From Gammaproteobacteria bacterium (lineage in GTDB: Bacteria; Pseudomonadota; Gammaproteobacteria; DSM-16500): 64,000 bases of DNA. The position numbers were made by a program, and so were the translations under genes. Below the pieces are notes generated by a model. The model saw nothing but the letters and a program-made list of their open reading frames with translations, was not told where the DNA came from and did not search any database. Every line of letters starts with the position of its first letter. Within the stretch, counting starts at the first letter, position 1. The DNA lies in NCBI GenBank assembly GCA_013286215.1, contig JABDGC010000002.1, forward strand, positions 22,316 through 86,315. The letters run 5' to 3'. Positions 35,050 to 43,119 of this stretch are shown here, piece by piece.

Positions 35050-35719
35050 CGTCTTTCTCCATGATTTCGTCAGTCCATCTCTCGCCGCTAAGATATTTTA
35101 CAGGGGAGGGAATAAACTTCTTGTTTTTCCATTGTTCATCTTTGTTTACTCTAGCCTTTACGTCCCCAATAATTTCGCATGCTATTTGGCCCAATTTTTT
35201 GGAGAGCCAAATTTCTTGAGCTTCTTTCTTTTTTATTTTTCTAGGATAATTTTCCCAAAATAAATCAAACGATCTTAATAGATTTATATCTTCTCTCTTA
35301 TTATTTATCTCTATATCTATTATCATGGGACTGTTTGTCTGGTGATCAGTGGACAGTTCGTCAGGTGGCCATAGGACAGATTGTGCATGAATTTTTTCTT
35401 CAGAAGACAATTCGACTAGAGATGTAGTTAATGCCTCGCCTAAAAAATAGTGATAGGATTTATATTTCTTTATGCGGTGGATGAGCTTTAATCTAGATAG
35501 AAAAGCGATTCTAGGGCTTAGCCTTCTTGCGGAATATCTGCATTCTAAGGCCAATTTTTTTTGAAAAGCGAAGCATTTAGGGTCATCAGGCTTCATGTCA
35601 ATATAATCGGCTATAACCCGCAAAATAAGAGCATCAATGGGCTTTAGTTTGAATTTTTTTGATGATTCTGAGCGTAAAAATATGGCTACAGTATAATGTG
35701 CTGAAATTTTTTTAGCCAT
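34958..35719 (-). CDS. Phage-type replisome organiser (O-like)
   Basis: Starting at MAKKISAHYTV (ATG 35719, GAGGTG upstream) gives 253 residues. The N-terminus holds a winged-helix region (LILRVIADYIDMKPDD to RLSPRIAFLSRLKLI). The C-terminus has the pattern FWENYPRKIKKKEAQEIW and FIPSPVKYLSGERWTDEI, typical of phage DnaD/O-like initiators. It probably binds the element origin. The start overlaps the AlpA-like gene by 8 bases. Confidence 0.7.
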   Translation of the reverse strand: MAKKISAHYTVAIFLRSESSKKFKLKPIDALILRVIADYIDMKPDDPKCFAFQKKLALECRYSARRLSPRIAFLSRLKLIHRIKKYKSYHYFLGEALTTSLVELSSEEKIHAQSVLWPPDELSTDHQTNSPMIIDIEINNKREDINLLRSFDLFWENYPRKIKKKEAQEIWLSKKLGQIACEIIGDVKARVNKDEQWKNKKFIPSPVKYLSGERWTDEIMEKDDEKHQGTDKPNRRQASMQSYLQHLRKRGQH

Positions 35720-35972
35720 GGGGCACCTCTTTTGTACTACAAGAGGATGTTTGAAGTACATGTTGTTCAATCCATTTTAAAACATCAGATTCAGCATATC
35801 TGACTGCTGATCCTAGTTTCCGGTAGGGAATTGATTCCGTGCCGCCTTCCCAGCGCTTACGTCGCAACCAATGCACAGATTTTCGGATTAACGCGGCAAC
35901 TTCTTGCTCAGTGAGGAGTTTGATAATGTTAAGCGTAGCAATGGATGAAGCTGAATAAGATGCTTGTGTCAT
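35712..35972 (-). CDS. AlpA/excisionase-like helix-turn-helix protein
   Basis: The 86-residue protein has a MerR-like fold: LLTEQEVAALIRKSVHWLRRKRW, then PYRKLGSAVRYAESDVLKWI. This matches AlpA/excisionase small regulators. It opens the replication operon of island 2 and follows a 320-base non-coding region with paired repeats that may be its binding sites. Confidence 0.78.
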   Translation of the reverse strand: MTQASYSASSIATLNIIKLLTEQEVAALIRKSVHWLRRKRWEGGTESIPYRKLGSAVRYAESDVLKWIEQHVLQTSSCSTKEVPHG

Positions 35973-36072
35973 GTTTGTCCACCGTGATGTTCATTACGTA
36001 AAAATTCGCTGTATTATTTGTGAATACACGAATCCCTTTTCGACATTATTCAGCGTCGAATTACTGTAATGA

Positions 36073-36240
36073 CTGTTAACCCCGTCACGGTGTGGGTTGT
36101 GTTAGCTGACACTTCCCCCCTGCCTAACGAACAGGTCTCGGCTAGTGATTTGAGTGTGCTAGCGACACTGGTTGTTAACCCCACCACGGTAATGCCTCGC
36201 CTAACGAACGAGTCTCGATCATTTAAAGGATGACTCCTTT
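36073..36240. repeat. Duplicated repeat/hairpin unit with covarying stems (possible RNA, iterons or operators)
   Basis: Within the non-coding stretch 35973-36293 two units recur. TGTTAACCCC then CACGGT appears at about 36074-36091 and 36173-36190. CCTAACGAA is enclosed by CCTG/CAGG at 36119-36135 and by CTCG/CGAG at 36196-36212, each followed by TCTCG. The stem bases differ but pairing is kept. AAAGGA/TCCTTT (36225-36240) forms a third hairpin. The rest of the stretch is A+T-rich with nothing recognised. Confidence 0.5.
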
Positions 36241-36293
36241 GAATATTTATATTACTTTGATCGCTATTTGTAAATAGGCTGTGCTTTTAATTT

Positions 36294-37289
36294 TTATTGG
36301 GAATCATTCACTTTCCTTTTTGCTAATAAAGTACAAACTAACCCAATCATTTTGTCTTTATCCTTAGGCGAGCTTTCTGCAATTAAAAGCGTAATGGCAG
36401 TGAGGGCCGGTGGTGTCATTCGAGTAAGGTCTAATGTTTTTGTATAACGAAGAAACCAAATGAAAGCATAAGCGCCACTGCGTTTATTCCCATCGACAAA
36501 AGGATGATTTTTAACAATGAAGTAAAGTAGGTGAGCCGCTTTTTCTTCAACGCTGGGGTAAAGTTCTTCGCCACCAAAGGACTGCATTATATTTCCAATA
36601 ATTGCGGCAACACTATCTTTTGTTCGTTCGACGCCAAAAATATCGGTAGCTTCATTTTTTGAAATGAGATTTTGTTTTAGTTCTGCTAATGCTTTGTTTA
36701 ATTTTTCTGCTGTTAATGCCACTTTCTTTTTGGTTGCGCCCTGAGTGATTAATTTATCTTTGTCATAGGCGTCAAGAGAAAACCAGGTATCCGCAAATAG
36801 GGTGACAAGTTCAAGGATGCTGTCGTGCTCTATTGCCGTGTCGGCAGGTAATAAGGTTTTAACATCATCAATGGCCTTGAGGAATTCTGAATAATTTTTT
36901 TGTATGCGAGTGCGATTTATTGTGTATCCTTTGTAAATATGGTCTTTAAGGGTCTTTGTTGCCCATTGGCGGAAGGCAATTGCTTTCTTGGAATTGGTGC
37001 GGTAACCAATAGCGAGAATGACATCTAAGCTATAAAATTGAACCTGATAGGTTTTGCCATCTTCGGCAGTATGTGCCAATTTTGCACATACTGAATCCTC
37101 ATTTAATTCTTTATCTTTCAATATGTTGCGAATATGTTTTGTCACGACAGAGCGTTCTACTTCAAAGATGTCGGCAATGTGTGCTTGGCTAGCCCAGAGC
37201 ATATCTGCTGAAACATCTTGCTTTAGCGTGATGGCACCATTTTTGGTTTGGTAGATAACGGTGTTATCAATGTTTTTTTGTATTTTCAT
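36294..37289 (-). CDS. RhuM-Fic fusion protein
   Basis: Of 331 residues, the first ~130 match the virulence-protein RhuM domain (MLWASQAHIADIFEVERSVV and YSLDVILAIGYRTNSKKA). The last third is a Fic/Doc domain with the motif HPFVDGNKR near residue 265. Fic enzymes transfer AMP or other nucleotide parts to target hydroxyls. The RhuM part may bind DNA or regulate. It starts 12 bases after the integrase, probably co-transcribed, as a candidate stabilising toxin of island 2. No separate antitoxin is seen; no [ST]xxxE[GN] helix was found by eye. Confidence 0.85.
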   Translation of the reverse strand: MKIQKNIDNTVIYQTKNGAITLKQDVSADMLWASQAHIADIFEVERSVVTKHIRNILKDKELNEDSVCAKLAHTAEDGKTYQVQFYSLDVILAIGYRTNSKKAIAFRQWATKTLKDHIYKGYTINRTRIQKNYSEFLKAIDDVKTLLPADTAIEHDSILELVTLFADTWFSLDAYDKDKLITQGATKKKVALTAEKLNKALAELKQNLISKNEATDIFGVERTKDSVAAIIGNIMQSFGGEELYPSVEEKAAHLLYFIVKNHPFVDGNKRSGAYAFIWFLRYTKTLDLTRMTPPALTAITLLIAESSPKDKDKMIGLVCTLLAKRKVNDSQ

Positions 37290-37301
37290 CTTCAGTCCTA
37301 T

Positions 37302-38543
37302 TTAAAATTTTTCTTTCCCTGCAAGAACAGGCAAAGGAATAATTGTTGGTTTTTTTAATCCCATCTGTAATAACAGATGGTCAGCAATCATTTGCATTGG
37401 CTTGCGTAAGCGTTCAACGTCCAAAATAATGTACCCTGCGGTAACATCATTGGCCATTTTATGATTGAGCAAGCGCTTTAAAGCATAGGCGGGAATATCA
37501 AGGCTTTCTGCGATGGTGATGAAGGTACGGCGAAGGTCATGAACTGTGAATTGAATCTCAGTTTCTTTAATGACTTTGGCCATTTGTTTGCGTGGCTCAA
37601 CAATATAACCATTTTCACCCGTGCTTGCAAAGACATAATTGCTTGATGAACTCATTTTCCTTTTTAATAGCAGATCATACAAATAATCAGACAGGGGGAG
37701 GGTGTGCGACTGCTTGTTTTTGGTGTCTGTGATTGTTAATGTTTTTGCTTTTAAATCGATTTGTTTCCACTCCAGTTTGGCGGCTTCCTGGCGGCGTAGC
37801 CCTGTAAAGAGAATTAAAAGCAGATAATCGCGTAAAGTTTCATTTTTGAGGTTTTGCACGCCAGAATACCAGGAGCCGAGTTCATGGGCTTTAATGAAGG
37901 TCTGGCGGCGTTCAACCCGATACCAGGCGCGAGTTTGAGATAAGCGCTTAATGGGGTTGTCTGTGATGAGTGTTCGGCCTTGTGAGTCTTCATATTGACC
38001 GGCAGCAAAGTTAAAAAGTGCGCGGAGTACTCGCATGGCCAAATTAGCATAGGCTTGTCCATGCTCTGTGCCTAGTTTCTCATGATGGCTGGCTACTTTG
38101 TCTTTGGTAATGGAGAGTAGGGGCTTGTCTTTCCAGGTTGTAAAAGCAATATGGAGTACACGTTGATAATCATAAAGCGTTTTAGGCTTGAGGGATTTGC
38201 GAGCCTGCATATAGTCATCCATAACCTGTTTAAGCGTCACCTGGCGCATTTTTTCGGCTCGTTTCTCGGCAAGAGGGTCTAACCCTTGGGCAATTTGTCC
38301 GAGCAGAATTTTGGCCTGATTTCGGGCTACTTCGGCAGTGAGTTCCCCATAACGTCCTACTTTAATCCGACGGAGCTTTCCTTTGACTATTTTTTCTACA
38401 AAAAAAGTTTTAGCACCTCCTGAGGTTACTCTAATGCCAAAGCCTTTTAGCTTGTCGTCATAGTAACGCTTTTGGCCTGTTTGGCCTTTGCTTCCTTTCT
38501 GAGGTATGAGGAGGTCATCAATTTTAGATTTAATGATGTTCAT
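37302..38543 (-). CDS. Tyrosine recombinase/integrase of island 2
   Basis: The 413-residue protein has a DUF4102 arm-binding domain (GFGIRVTSGGAKTFFVE, RIKVGRYGELT). The catalytic residues are Arg in FTGLRRQEAAKLEW, HDLRR, the LNHKM box and Tyr in VTAGYIILD. It is intact. It lies 178 bases from attachment repeat 3, with paired GTGTCG sites upstream of its start. It differs clearly in sequence from the integrase of island 1. Confidence 0.95.
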   Translation of the reverse strand: MNIIKSKIDDLLIPQKGSKGQTGQKRYYDDKLKGFGIRVTSGGAKTFFVEKIVKGKLRRIKVGRYGELTAEVARNQAKILLGQIAQGLDPLAEKRAEKMRQVTLKQVMDDYMQARKSLKPKTLYDYQRVLHIAFTTWKDKPLLSITKDKVASHHEKLGTEHGQAYANLAMRVLRALFNFAAGQYEDSQGRTLITDNPIKRLSQTRAWYRVERRQTFIKAHELGSWYSGVQNLKNETLRDYLLLILFTGLRRQEAAKLEWKQIDLKAKTLTITDTKNKQSHTLPLSDYLYDLLLKRKMSSSSNYVFASTGENGYIVEPRKQMAKVIKETEIQFTVHDLRRTFITIAESLDIPAYALKRLLNHKMANDVTAGYIILDVERLRKPMQMIADHLLLQMGLKKPTIIPLPVLAGKEKF

Positions 38544-38571
38544 GTTTTGGTCAATCCTTTCCTACAGTAAC

Positions 38572-38591
38572 GTGTCGTATTAGTGTCGAAT
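38572..38591 (+). repeat. Paired GTGTCG[AT]AT sites (island 2, right arm)
   Basis: GTGTCGTAT (38572-38580) and GTGTCGAAT (38583-38591) have an 11-base period like the pair at 26919-26938. They sit just upstream of the integrase start. Likely integrase arm sites. The remaining bases to the attachment repeat are A+T-rich with nothing else recognised. Confidence 0.55.
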
Positions 38592-38721
38592 AAACATCTA
38601 AAAAGGATTAAAAATGATTCTTAGGAATTATGCAAGATAATTTATTGTAAATATTAGCATTTTATTAATATTTCAAAATGTTTCTAAATCCGTATTAATC
38701 ACTATAAATCGCATTTTTATA

Positions 38722-38765
38722 ATTCGTAATCAGTAGGTCACGTGTTCGATTCGCGTCGTCGGCAT
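38722..38765 (+). repeat. Attachment-site repeat 3 (island 2 / island 3 junction)
   Basis: Forty-four bases identical to 16736-16779; the flanks differ from repeats 1 and 2. Confidence 0.92.
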
Positions 38766-38812
38766 AGTAAAATCAAGGGGTTGTGTTTTGTAAGCCAAAA
38801 AGCAAGATCATC

Positions 38813-38832
38813 ATGTAGAAGCAATGTAGAAG
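38813..38832 (+). repeat. Paired ATGTAGAAG sites (island 3, left end)
   Basis: ATGTAGAAG occurs at 38813-38821 and 38824-38832, an 11-base period, in the same relative place as the paired sites of islands 1 and 2. No matching pair was found near the distal end, so the role is less sure. Confidence 0.35.
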
Positions 38833-38863
38833 GGGTAGGGCAAAACGACAGGGAGAGGATAGT

Positions 38864-39544
38864 ATGTGGATTGAGTTAATAAAATGGGTAGTCATAGGCA
38901 CTTTTCTCTTTTTCCTGTTACCACAAATCAAAGCATTACTAGATGCTTTAGCCAAATTCATTTTAAACTTTGGAACTAAAGGTAAAGCCCAGGTAAAAGA
39001 TATCTTTAGTATTGATCTTAGTGGAAGCTCAAGTCTTTCAACAGGACAGCAAGTTGGTAATGAAGCTCGTTACCTGGAATTGTTAAAGGCGTATCAAAGT
39101 CCAACTATAACAAATGAGGAAAAATACATAAAAGCCAAAATTACAGAGACAGGCTGCACAAATGAGCAAGCTATTAATGTCCTGATTGCTGACCTAGCGA
39201 ATCATCGCATCTTATTTAGAATGGCTTTTATCGATTTCAGCATTTATCCAGAGCAAATAAAATTACTATTTCATTTAAATGTGCAGGCTAAGCCGGTTTC
39301 TGAAGTCCGATTGCAGGGTTACTTAAATGAATATATAGAAAGAACCAAAGATTCTGCTAAAATAATAGATCAATTTTTAGGCTATCTTATCGATCAACGG
39401 TTGATAACACAAAATGTTGATGGCTACAGCGTTACTATATTTGGAAAAGAATATCTGGGCTTTTTTGTACGTATGGGGCGGCCAGTTCCCAAAGATGAAT
39501 CAAGCGAACAGCAAGCATCAGCAAGTGAGTCGACAACAAAGTAA
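38864..39544 (+). CDS. Membrane-anchored protein of unknown function
   Basis: This 226-residue protein has one N-terminal membrane helix (IKWVVIGTFLFFLLPQI, residues about 5-25), then an amphipathic stretch and a soluble part of about 170 residues with mixed helices. It ends in a Ser/Glu-rich tail (SSEQQASASES). No family recognised. It is the first gene of island 3, read away from the repeat, echoing the small membrane proteins in the same place in islands 1 and 2. Confidence 0.6.
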   Translation: MWIELIKWVVIGTFLFFLLPQIKALLDALAKFILNFGTKGKAQVKDIFSIDLSGSSSLSTGQQVGNEARYLELLKAYQSPTITNEEKYIKAKITETGCTNEQAINVLIADLANHRILFRMAFIDFSIYPEQIKLLFHLNVQAKPVSEVRLQGYLNEYIERTKDSAKIIDQFLGYLIDQRLITQNVDGYSVTIFGKEYLGFFVRMGRPVPKDESSEQQASASESTTK

Positions 39545-39583
39545 TGCTTCATTTGAAAAGGGTTAATCCTAAATTTGATAATC

Positions 39584-40111
39584 ATGAGCGCGCTTATGAA
39601 GATTGAAAGAATTATTGGGGACTATCAAGGGTTCTTTTCTGATTTGCTTTATCGCCAGAAGAAAGTCGGTATTAATATTACTGGCATGCCAATGAGCCAT
39701 TTCTTGTACCGTACTACTACAACTCCTGAATACGAAGCACTGCGTGATCAATTGAAGTTTTTTTGCAGCGAGTTTGTTGAGACTCAGTTTAATGGAAGGG
39801 CTGTTTCGGTTCTTGTTCTTAATGAGCCGTTAGTGCTCGAGGATGATTTTTTGGTCTCTGTGATTGAATTGCCTGCTCCGCGACCTGTGCATATGTACCC
39901 CAGTGGGCTTGAAAGCACCGGAGTGGTGATAGGTAAAAAGTTGCCAGAATTTATAAATCGGTATAAAGAAATTTTAACAGGCGTTAAAGATCATGGACAA
40001 CATTGCCAGCCAGCATTTATTACTTTTGACAATGATAAAACTGCTAAATTTTACGATATTCCATTAACGGAAATTGTAGTTTTGCAGGGCTGGAAGTTCG
40101 AGATTTGCTGA
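39584..40111 (+). CDS. YecM-like VOC-fold protein (copy B)
   Basis: It is closely similar to the protein at 29702-30226 along its whole length, sharing EFVETQFNGRAVS, IELPAPR and HGQHCQPAFITFDNDKT. I chose ATG 39584 (175 residues); ATG 39596 and a TTG at 39575 are alternatives, and no strong ribosome site is seen. The reaction is unknown. It heads a plus-strand group with VOC, amidotransferase and GNAT genes. Confidence 0.75.
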   Translation: MSALMKIERIIGDYQGFFSDLLYRQKKVGINITGMPMSHFLYRTTTTPEYEALRDQLKFFCSEFVETQFNGRAVSVLVLNEPLVLEDDFLVSVIELPAPRPVHMYPSGLESTGVVIGKKLPEFINRYKEILTGVKDHGQHCQPAFITFDNDKTAKFYDIPLTEIVVLQGWKFEIC

Positions 40112-40197
40112 TTCGTTTTTTCCCCGATCAGTACGCATGCTAGCAGTTTTTTATGACTTTGATAGTATGAGCCATTGAATTAATGGCGGGAGTATCT

Positions 40198-40563
40198 ATG
40201 TTGGATCATATCGGCTTGGATGTCAGTGACACCAAGAAAGCGAAAGAGTTTTATTTGGCTGCTTTAAAACCGTTGGGTTATGAAATTTTTATGGAATGGG
40301 AAAAATGGGTCGGATTTGCGGTGGATGGCAAGCCAGATTTTTGGTTAAAAGAAGGAAAAGCGACTAAACCAGCAGTTCATGTGGCGTTCCGCGCCAACAA
40401 CCGAAATCTCGTTGATGAATTTTACAAGGCGGCGTTGGCCGCTGGCGGCAAAGATAATGGCGCGCCAGGTATACGTGAAATTTATCATCCAAATTATTAT
40501 GGCGCCTTTGTGTTAGACCCTGATGGCAATAATATTGAAGTAGTGTGTCATGAGCCGGAGTAG
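40198..40563 (+). CDS. VOC family (glyoxalase-like) protein
   Basis: The ATG 40198 has GGGAG 5 bases upstream, giving 121 residues. The beginning MLDHIGLDVSDTKKAKEFYL, the middle HVAFRANNRNLVDEFY and the end VLDPDGNNIEVVCHEPE are typical of glyoxalase/dioxygenase-fold proteins, with His4, His67 and the late Glu as candidate metal ligands. Such proteins detoxify aldehydes or bind drugs. Specific substrate unknown. Confidence 0.88.
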   Translation: MLDHIGLDVSDTKKAKEFYLAALKPLGYEIFMEWEKWVGFAVDGKPDFWLKEGKATKPAVHVAFRANNRNLVDEFYKAALAAGGKDNGAPGIREIYHPNYYGAFVLDPDGNNIEVVCHEPE

Positions 40564-40600
40564 TGAGAGATCAAGCAGATAAATAGACCGAGGTATAATA

Positions 40601-41317
40601 ATGCGTGTTCATATAATTATTCATGCTCCCTTTGAAAAACCAGGCATCATTGAAAGTTGGGCTATCAGTAAAGGGCATGATCTTTCCTCGACACACACTT
40701 ATAAAGGGGGAAAGTTGCCAGATGTTACCACAATGGATTTTTTAGTTATTATGGGTGGCCCACAAAGTCCTACTGAAATAGACAAATATCCTTATTTACG
40801 TGATGAAATCACTTTGGCGAAGCAAGCCGTTGAGCAGAACAAAGCCGTATTAGGCGTTTGCTTAGGGGCTCAGATTATTGGTGAAAGCTTGGGTGCTACA
40901 ACTGAGCGTAGCCCGAACAAAGAAATCGGCGTTTTTTCTATACATTTGACGAAAGATGGGGAGGCTGACGCTATTTTTAAAATGTTCCCTAAATCGTTTG
41001 ATGTTATGCACTGGCACAACGATATGCCAGGCCTCTCTCAGGGAGCTAAATTGCTAGCTTATAGTGAAGGATGTCCTCGGCAAGTGGTTAAATATAGCGA
41101 TCGGGTTTATGGCCTACAATGCCATATGGAAATGACAACAGAATTGATAAAGGGCATGGTGGAGCATTGTGCGAAAGATTTGAAGCCAGGCCAGTATGTC
41201 CAAGGAGGAGAAAAATTGCTAGAAAATAGCATGGTTGATATTAATCAAAAAATGATTTCAATTTTAGATTATCTGGCGGACGTTGTTGCAAAAAAGCCGA
41301 TTACTGAGGGTGCGTAA
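40601..41317 (+). CDS. Class I glutamine amidotransferase (GuaA-N-like)
   Basis: This 238-residue protein has the nucleophile elbow GVCLGAQIIGESLG (Cys near residue 87), and the His and Glu of the triad in LQCHMEMT near residue 175. MHWHNDMPGL is also typical. Stand-alone proteins of this group are annotated as GMP-synthase-like amidotransferases or gamma-glutamyl hydrolases; the partner is unknown. It overlaps the next gene's ATG by 1 base. Confidence 0.88.
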   Translation: MRVHIIIHAPFEKPGIIESWAISKGHDLSSTHTYKGGKLPDVTTMDFLVIMGGPQSPTEIDKYPYLRDEITLAKQAVEQNKAVLGVCLGAQIIGESLGATTERSPNKEIGVFSIHLTKDGEADAIFKMFPKSFDVMHWHNDMPGLSQGAKLLAYSEGCPRQVVKYSDRVYGLQCHMEMTTELIKGMVEHCAKDLKPGQYVQGGEKLLENSMVDINQKMISILDYLADVVAKKPITEGA

Positions 41318-41797
41318 TGGATATAAAACCCCAAATTTTGCGAGGTTCTCGGATTCAATTAGAATCCTTAAATGAAACACACAAAGATGAGCTTTATCAC
41401 ATTGCCCAAGATGAAAAAATTTGGAGTTATACGATAAAAGCATCGGGTGATCGCTTTTATCGATGGTTTGATAAAGCAATTAAATGCTTCGAGCAGCAAC
41501 AACATCTGCCTTTTATTGTGCGCCAGTTATCGGACAATAGAATTATTGGCAGTACTCGTTACTATGATATTAGCGTTGAGAACCGACGACTGGCGATTGG
41601 TTATACATGGTATGTTCCGGAAGTATGGGGCACTTATGTTAACCCAGAATCTAAGCTCCTATTGTTGGGTTTTGCCTTTGACGAGTTAAAAACGAATCGT
41701 GTTGAATTTATGACGGACTCTCGTAATGTCCGTTCACGCGCTGCCATTAAGAAATTGGGTGCAATTGAAGAAGGAATCCTGAGTCTGAAAAATATTT
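41317..41797 (+). pseudogene. GNAT N-acetyltransferase interrupted by an IS256-type element
   Basis: The N-terminal about 160 residues form a RimJ/RimL-like GNAT: LESLNETHKDELYHIAQD, IGYTWYVPEVWGTYVNPESK, DSRNVRSRAAIKKLGAIEEGIL. The natural frame ends at the insertion; the ORF runs into the IS end and stops at 41820. A matching tail, encoding RKFTDSANHLKII and a stop, lies on the other side of the IS (43078-43119). The acetyltransferase is therefore probably lost or altered at its C-terminus. Confidence 0.8.
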
Positions 41798-43077
41798 TGT
41801 GTAAACGACCGTCCCATTGATTAAACTCGACCTTCGAATTCAATCATAAACCTAGCCAAAGCAGGCTTCCAATCTCGAATCGGTAGTGTCCACTTTTTCG
41901 AAATATTTTGCAAGGCCAGATAAATCAGCTTAAACGCAGCGTCATCGGAAGGAAATATACGCTTGTTTTTCATTACCTTTCGCAACGTCATGTTCATAGA
42001 CTCAATCGCGTTTGTTGTATAAATCACTTTCCGAATTTCAGGCGGGTAAGCAAAAAAGGCGTTACATTCTCCCAGTGCCGTAGCCAGATTTGGCTAATCG
42101 TTGGAAACTGCTTATCCCATTTCTCCGAGAAAGCTGTAAGCGCAGCCTCCGCTTCATCCAGCGTAGCTGAACCATAAGTCAGCTTAAGGTCAGCAGCAAC
42201 AGCCTTACGCTCTTTGTAGCCCACAAATCGAAGCGATTGGCGAATCAGGTGCACTATGCACAGCTGAACCTTTGCGTGCGGATAAACGGCTTCTATTGCG
42301 GCCGGAAAGCCGGTTAAGCCATCACAGCAGCAAATCAGAACGTCTTGCACCCCGCGATTTTTTAGCTCAGTCAAAACAGACAGCCAAAACTTAGCGCCTT
42401 CTGTCGTGTTGCACCACATTCCCAATAGTTCTTTCTCGCCGTCCATATTGATTCCCAAAGCAAGATGGATTGCTTTGTTAACGACCTGCTTATCCATGCG
42501 AACCTTAACAACCAGAGCGTCAAAATAAATCACCGGATATATCCGATCTAAAGGCCTCGATTGCCATGCCTTTACTTCGTCTATAACAGCATCGGTCACA
42601 TTGGAAATAAGCGTGGGTGAAACCTCGACGCCATAGAGCTCCTGAAGCTGTGCCTGAATGTCTCGCGTTGTGAGGCCTCGGGCATACATGGCTATAATTT
42701 TAGAATCAAACCCATCAAGACGAGATTGACCTTTTTGGATAAACTGAGGTTCAAAGGAACCAGCCCGGTCACGAGGAATGTCTATTTCAGTCTGGCCAAA
42801 CTCTCCTTTGACTATCTTAGAACTCGTGCCATTACGTGAGTTGCCACTGTTATTGCCTTTGGCTTCGTGCTTTTCATAGCCGAGGTGGGTGCTAAGCTCG
42901 CTTTGTAGAGCTCGCTCTGCAAGGGCCTTTACAAGCTGTTTAAAAACACCATCTTCGCCAAAAACATCCTTTTGAGTCTTGCAATCTTTGAGTAATTCAT
43001 CGATTATCTCTACTTTCACAACCATAGTTATTGTTCCTTAAAAGTTGACGCTATCTTACACTATGGTCGTTTACACA
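41798..43077 (-). mobile_element. IS256-family insertion sequence (decayed)
   Basis: Inverted ends TGTGTAAACGACC (41798-41810) and its complement (43065-43077) bracket one transposase gene on the minus strand. The element lies inside a GNAT gene. A clean 8-9 base target duplication is not visible, and the transposase is frameshifted. Confidence 0.85.
41821..43025 (-). pseudogene. IS256-family transposase, frameshifted
   Basis: The first frame (43025-42024) gives 333 residues with DIPRDRAGSFEP, a catalytic Asp in YPVIYFDALVVKV and another in CCDGLTGFP. The frame breaks in an A6 run at 42052-42057. The rest ([21 protein letters not shown], with the family Glu) is encoded in another frame down to 41821. 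One extra base would restore a 401-residue protein. The homopolymer could also be a sequencing error. Confidence 0.88.
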
Positions 43078-43119
43078 CGGAAATTTACAGACTCCGCCAA
43101 TCACTTAAAAATTATTTAA
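43078..43119 (+). pseudogene. C-terminal remnant of the interrupted GNAT gene
   Basis: Directly after the IS end the plus strand reads RKFTDSANHLKII and stop. This is like the closing strand of RimJ-type GNATs (G[RK]xxDSxxxSII) and fits the fragment ending at 41797. It overlaps the 3' end of the convergent GNAT-DUF2971 gene by 8 bases. Confidence 0.6.

Larger units (their letters stand above)
26882..38765. mobile_element. Island 2: integrative element with cargo operon
   Basis: About 11.9 kb between attachment repeats 2 and 3 (44 bases identical). It has its own integrase and RhuM-Fic gene at the distal end, an AlpA-like protein, a phage-type replisome organiser/helicase loader pair, a terminase-small-subunit-like protein, and a six-gene small-molecule enzyme operon. 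No structural phage genes are seen. Confidence 0.85.

Noticed and set aside
36073-36240. Repeat units considered as a CRISPR array or retron RNA
   Set aside because: Only two imperfect units without regular spacers, no cas genes, and no reverse transcriptase anywhere in the window.
41780-43090. Target-site duplication of the IS256-type element
   Set aside because: Flanks (AAATATTT on the left, CGGAAATT on the right) are both A/T-rich but do not match as a duplication.
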